Shown: positions 62,456 through 64,000 of the stretch, one piece after another
Layout: each line of letters starts with the position of its first letter
How positions within the stretch are numbered: the first letter of the stretch is position 1
Assembly: GCF_021442025.1 (NCBI RefSeq)
Contig: NZ_CP090446.1
Location: forward strand, 682,001-746,000
Direction of reading: 5' to 3'
Origin: Sphingobacterium sp. SRCM116780
Lineage (GTDB): Bacteria; Bacteroidota; Bacteroidia; Sphingobacteriales; Sphingobacteriaceae
DNA length: 64,000 nucleotides
Position numbers and translations under genes: made by a program
The notes under the pieces: generated by a model
Told to the model about the DNA's origin: nothing
Seen by the model: the letters and a program-made list of their open reading frames with translations, nothing else
The model's database searches: none

Positions 62456-64000
62456 TTACTTTTTTAAATGAAGATCAAAATATTTTGCGATTTTCTCATA
62501 CATATGAATGCGGTCTTTTCCAGAAACATTATGCTCATGTGTAGGGTATAGGAAATAATCAACCTGTTTACCTGCTTTGATGCAAGCTTCTACAAATTCC
62601 ATACTGTTTTGTTGTACTACAACAGGATCTTGGGCACCATGGATAATCAATAAATCCCCTTTCAATTGATCCGCTTTATCAATTAAAGAGGTTAATTTGT
62701 AGCCTTCTGCGTTTTCTTGCGGCATATCCATATACCGTTCCCCATACATGACTTCGTAGTATTTCCAATCGATTACAGGGCCTCCAGCAACTGCCGCTTT
62801 AAAAATATCGTTATGATGAACCATGAATGAAGTGGTCATAAACCCTCCAAAGCTCCATCCAAAAATACCCATTTTTCCTTGATCAACAAATGATTTGGAC
62901 TTTAAGTATTCGATACCTTTCATTTGGTCAGCCATTTCTGCTTGTCCCAATTGACGATGTGTTGCTGTTGAAAATGCACGACCTCGAGCATCAGTACCAC
63001 GATTATCCATTGTGAAAACAATATAACCTTGCTGCGCCATATATAGATCAAAATATCCTGCAGCTCCTAGCCATTTATTCGAAACCAATTGTGAATGCGA
63101 TCCTCCATATAGATAGTACATAACAGGATACTTTTTATTGGGATCAAAATCATTTGGATAAATGATACGACCTGTTAGAGGAGTAACGCCATCAGCAGAA
63201 GTTAATGTAATAAACTCTATTTTTGGTGGGTTTATCTTGCCTAAAAATGGATTTTCTGCGGTTATGACCTTATCAATTTTACCCGATTTTACTGCTTTTA
63301 CTTGAACGACATTCGGCGTGGTCAAATTACTATACTGATCCAATACATAAGTACCATCACCATTCAGTTTAGCTTGATGGGTACCTGTATCCTGTGTTAA
63401 TTGTGTCGTTTTGCCCGACTTTAGATCAACTTCAAACAATTGACGATCAAGGCCATTATTGGTTACACCGGTATAGGTAATTTTGTCGCCCTTGGAAGAA
63501 AAATCACCCAATTCATGTACAATAAGATTCTCATAACCTAATTTTTTGACTAATTTTCCATCGGTATCGTACAAATAAAGCTGATTAAAGCCTTCTTTGT
63601 CACTTTGATATAAAAATTGTTTAGGATTATTAGGTAAGAATACTAAATCTGTTTGTGGTTCTACCCATGTAGTTGCTGTTTCTTCAAACAATGTTTTGAC
63701 AAGACTACCATCCTGTGCGCTATACTTGTTTAATTTTAAATGGTTCTGTTCACGATTTAACACACCCACATAAATAAATGCTCCTGAAGGATCCCAAGTT
63801 ACTTGGGTTAAAAATTGTTCTTTGGATTCTCCTGTTGCCAATGTTATCTTTTGTCCATTTTTGGTGTCATAAATGACTAAAGTTACTTCTTCACTTTTCA
63901 TTCCCGCCATAGGATAACGGATATCTTTAACAGAAGCCGTTCGTGTATCCCATTGTATTAAGGGGTATTTAGTCACCATCGTTTCGTCTTTACGATAGTA
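62456..64000 (-). CDS. S9 dipeptidyl-peptidase IV (5' end cut by window edge)
   Basis: The frame is open from base 64000, where YYRKDET precedes the internal Met at 63979, as in DPP-IV (Y-Y-R-x-D-E/Q-x-M). Visible are the last blades of the beta-propeller and the complete alpha/beta-hydrolase domain: GWSFGGFM holds the nucleophile Ser, HGAQDPVV the Asp and THEHNVSG the His. The enzyme removes N-terminal dipeptides (often X-Pro) in the periplasm. The N-terminal signal and most of the propeller are outside the window. Confidence 0.92.
   Translation of the reverse strand, partial: YYRKDETMVTKYPLIQWDTRTASVKDIRYPMAGMKSEEVTLVIYDTKNGQKITLATGESKEQFLTQVTWDPSGAFIYVGVLNREQNHLKLNKYSAQDGSLVKTLFEETATTWVEPQTDLVFLPNNPKQFLYQSDKEGFNQLYLYDTDGKLVKKLGYENLIVHELGDFSSKGDKITYTGVTNNGLDRQLFEVDLKSGKTTQLTQDTGTHQAKLNGDGTYVLDQYSNLTTPNVVQVKAVKSGKIDKVITAENPFLGKINPPKIEFITLTSADGVTPLTGRIIYPNDFDPNKKYPVMYYLYGGSHSQLVSNKWLGAAGYFDLYMAQQGYIVFTMDNRGTDARGRAFSTATHRQLGQAEMADQMKGIEYLKSKSFVDQGKMGIFGWSFGGFMTTSFMVHHNDIFKAAVAGGPVIDWKYYEVMYGERYMDMPQENAEGYKLTSLIDKADQLKGDLLIIHGAQDPVVVQQNSMEFVEACIKAGKQVDYFLYPTHEHNVSGKDRIHMYEKIAKYFDLHLKK

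Overview
The window is chromosomal DNA of a Bacteroidota bacterium, most likely Sphingobacteriaceae (Sphingobacterium or Pedobacter type). The evidence is low GC, many lipoproteins with a Cys-terminated signal, Bacteroidota promoters (TTTG then TAnnTTTG), and housekeeping proteins typical of that group (ATP-type PEP carboxykinase, class I FBPase, AsnB, AroQ, MurI, DPP-IV, a RemB-like barrel, GH31 and GH125).

Layout. Bases 1-3750 hold a small-molecule/stress cluster: HxlR regulator, SnoaL-like protein, APCDD1-like protein, SDR oxidoreductase, membrane protein and an AraC regulator cut by the left edge. Bases 3.8-5.4 kb carry two secreted proteins and 5.75 kb a tRNA-Ser(UGA). Bases 6-15 kb are ordinary core genes: GreA/GreB-like protein, BON and SH3b proteins, L,D-transpeptidase, a small lysine-rich protein, DUF1232 protein, pckA, fbp and acyl-CoA ligase, ending at tRNA-His(GUG).

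Bases 15.2-44.4 kb, directly after tRNA-His, are an accessory island of about 29 kb. It starts with a duplicated tRNA-His terminator, a broken double-glycine leader peptide and a truncated REP/IS200-like transposase. It continues with some 30 small genes for lipoproteins, secreted or membrane proteins and immunity-like proteins (SUKH/SMI1, WG-repeat, DKNYY, YD/MORN-like, TPM-like, DUF2071, SanA/DUF218-like, VanX-like), plus several wrecked genes. Nearly every transcription unit in it begins with the same element: two 12-bp direct repeats (consensus ACGAATAATAAA and ACGAATTGTAAA) starting 21 bp apart, followed 28-29 bp later by a TAnnTTTG-like -7 box. Copies occur on both strands, always pointing into the gene they precede, and orphan or decayed copies lie where genes are missing or ruined. 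This looks like a cassette island under one unknown activator. It resembles in concept the acquired immunity-gene arrays of gut Bacteroidales, but no recombinase or cognate regulator is in the window.

Bases 44.4-64 kb return to core and carbohydrate genes: SRPBCC protein, MscS-type channel, a very large GH31 enzyme with F5/8C, dockerin- and cohesin-like modules, arginase, two VOC proteins, asnB, murI, a DUF4468-like protein, GH125 mannosidase, a RemB-like outer-membrane barrel, aroQ and a DPP-IV peptidase cut by the right edge. Most of these units end in clear intrinsic terminators.
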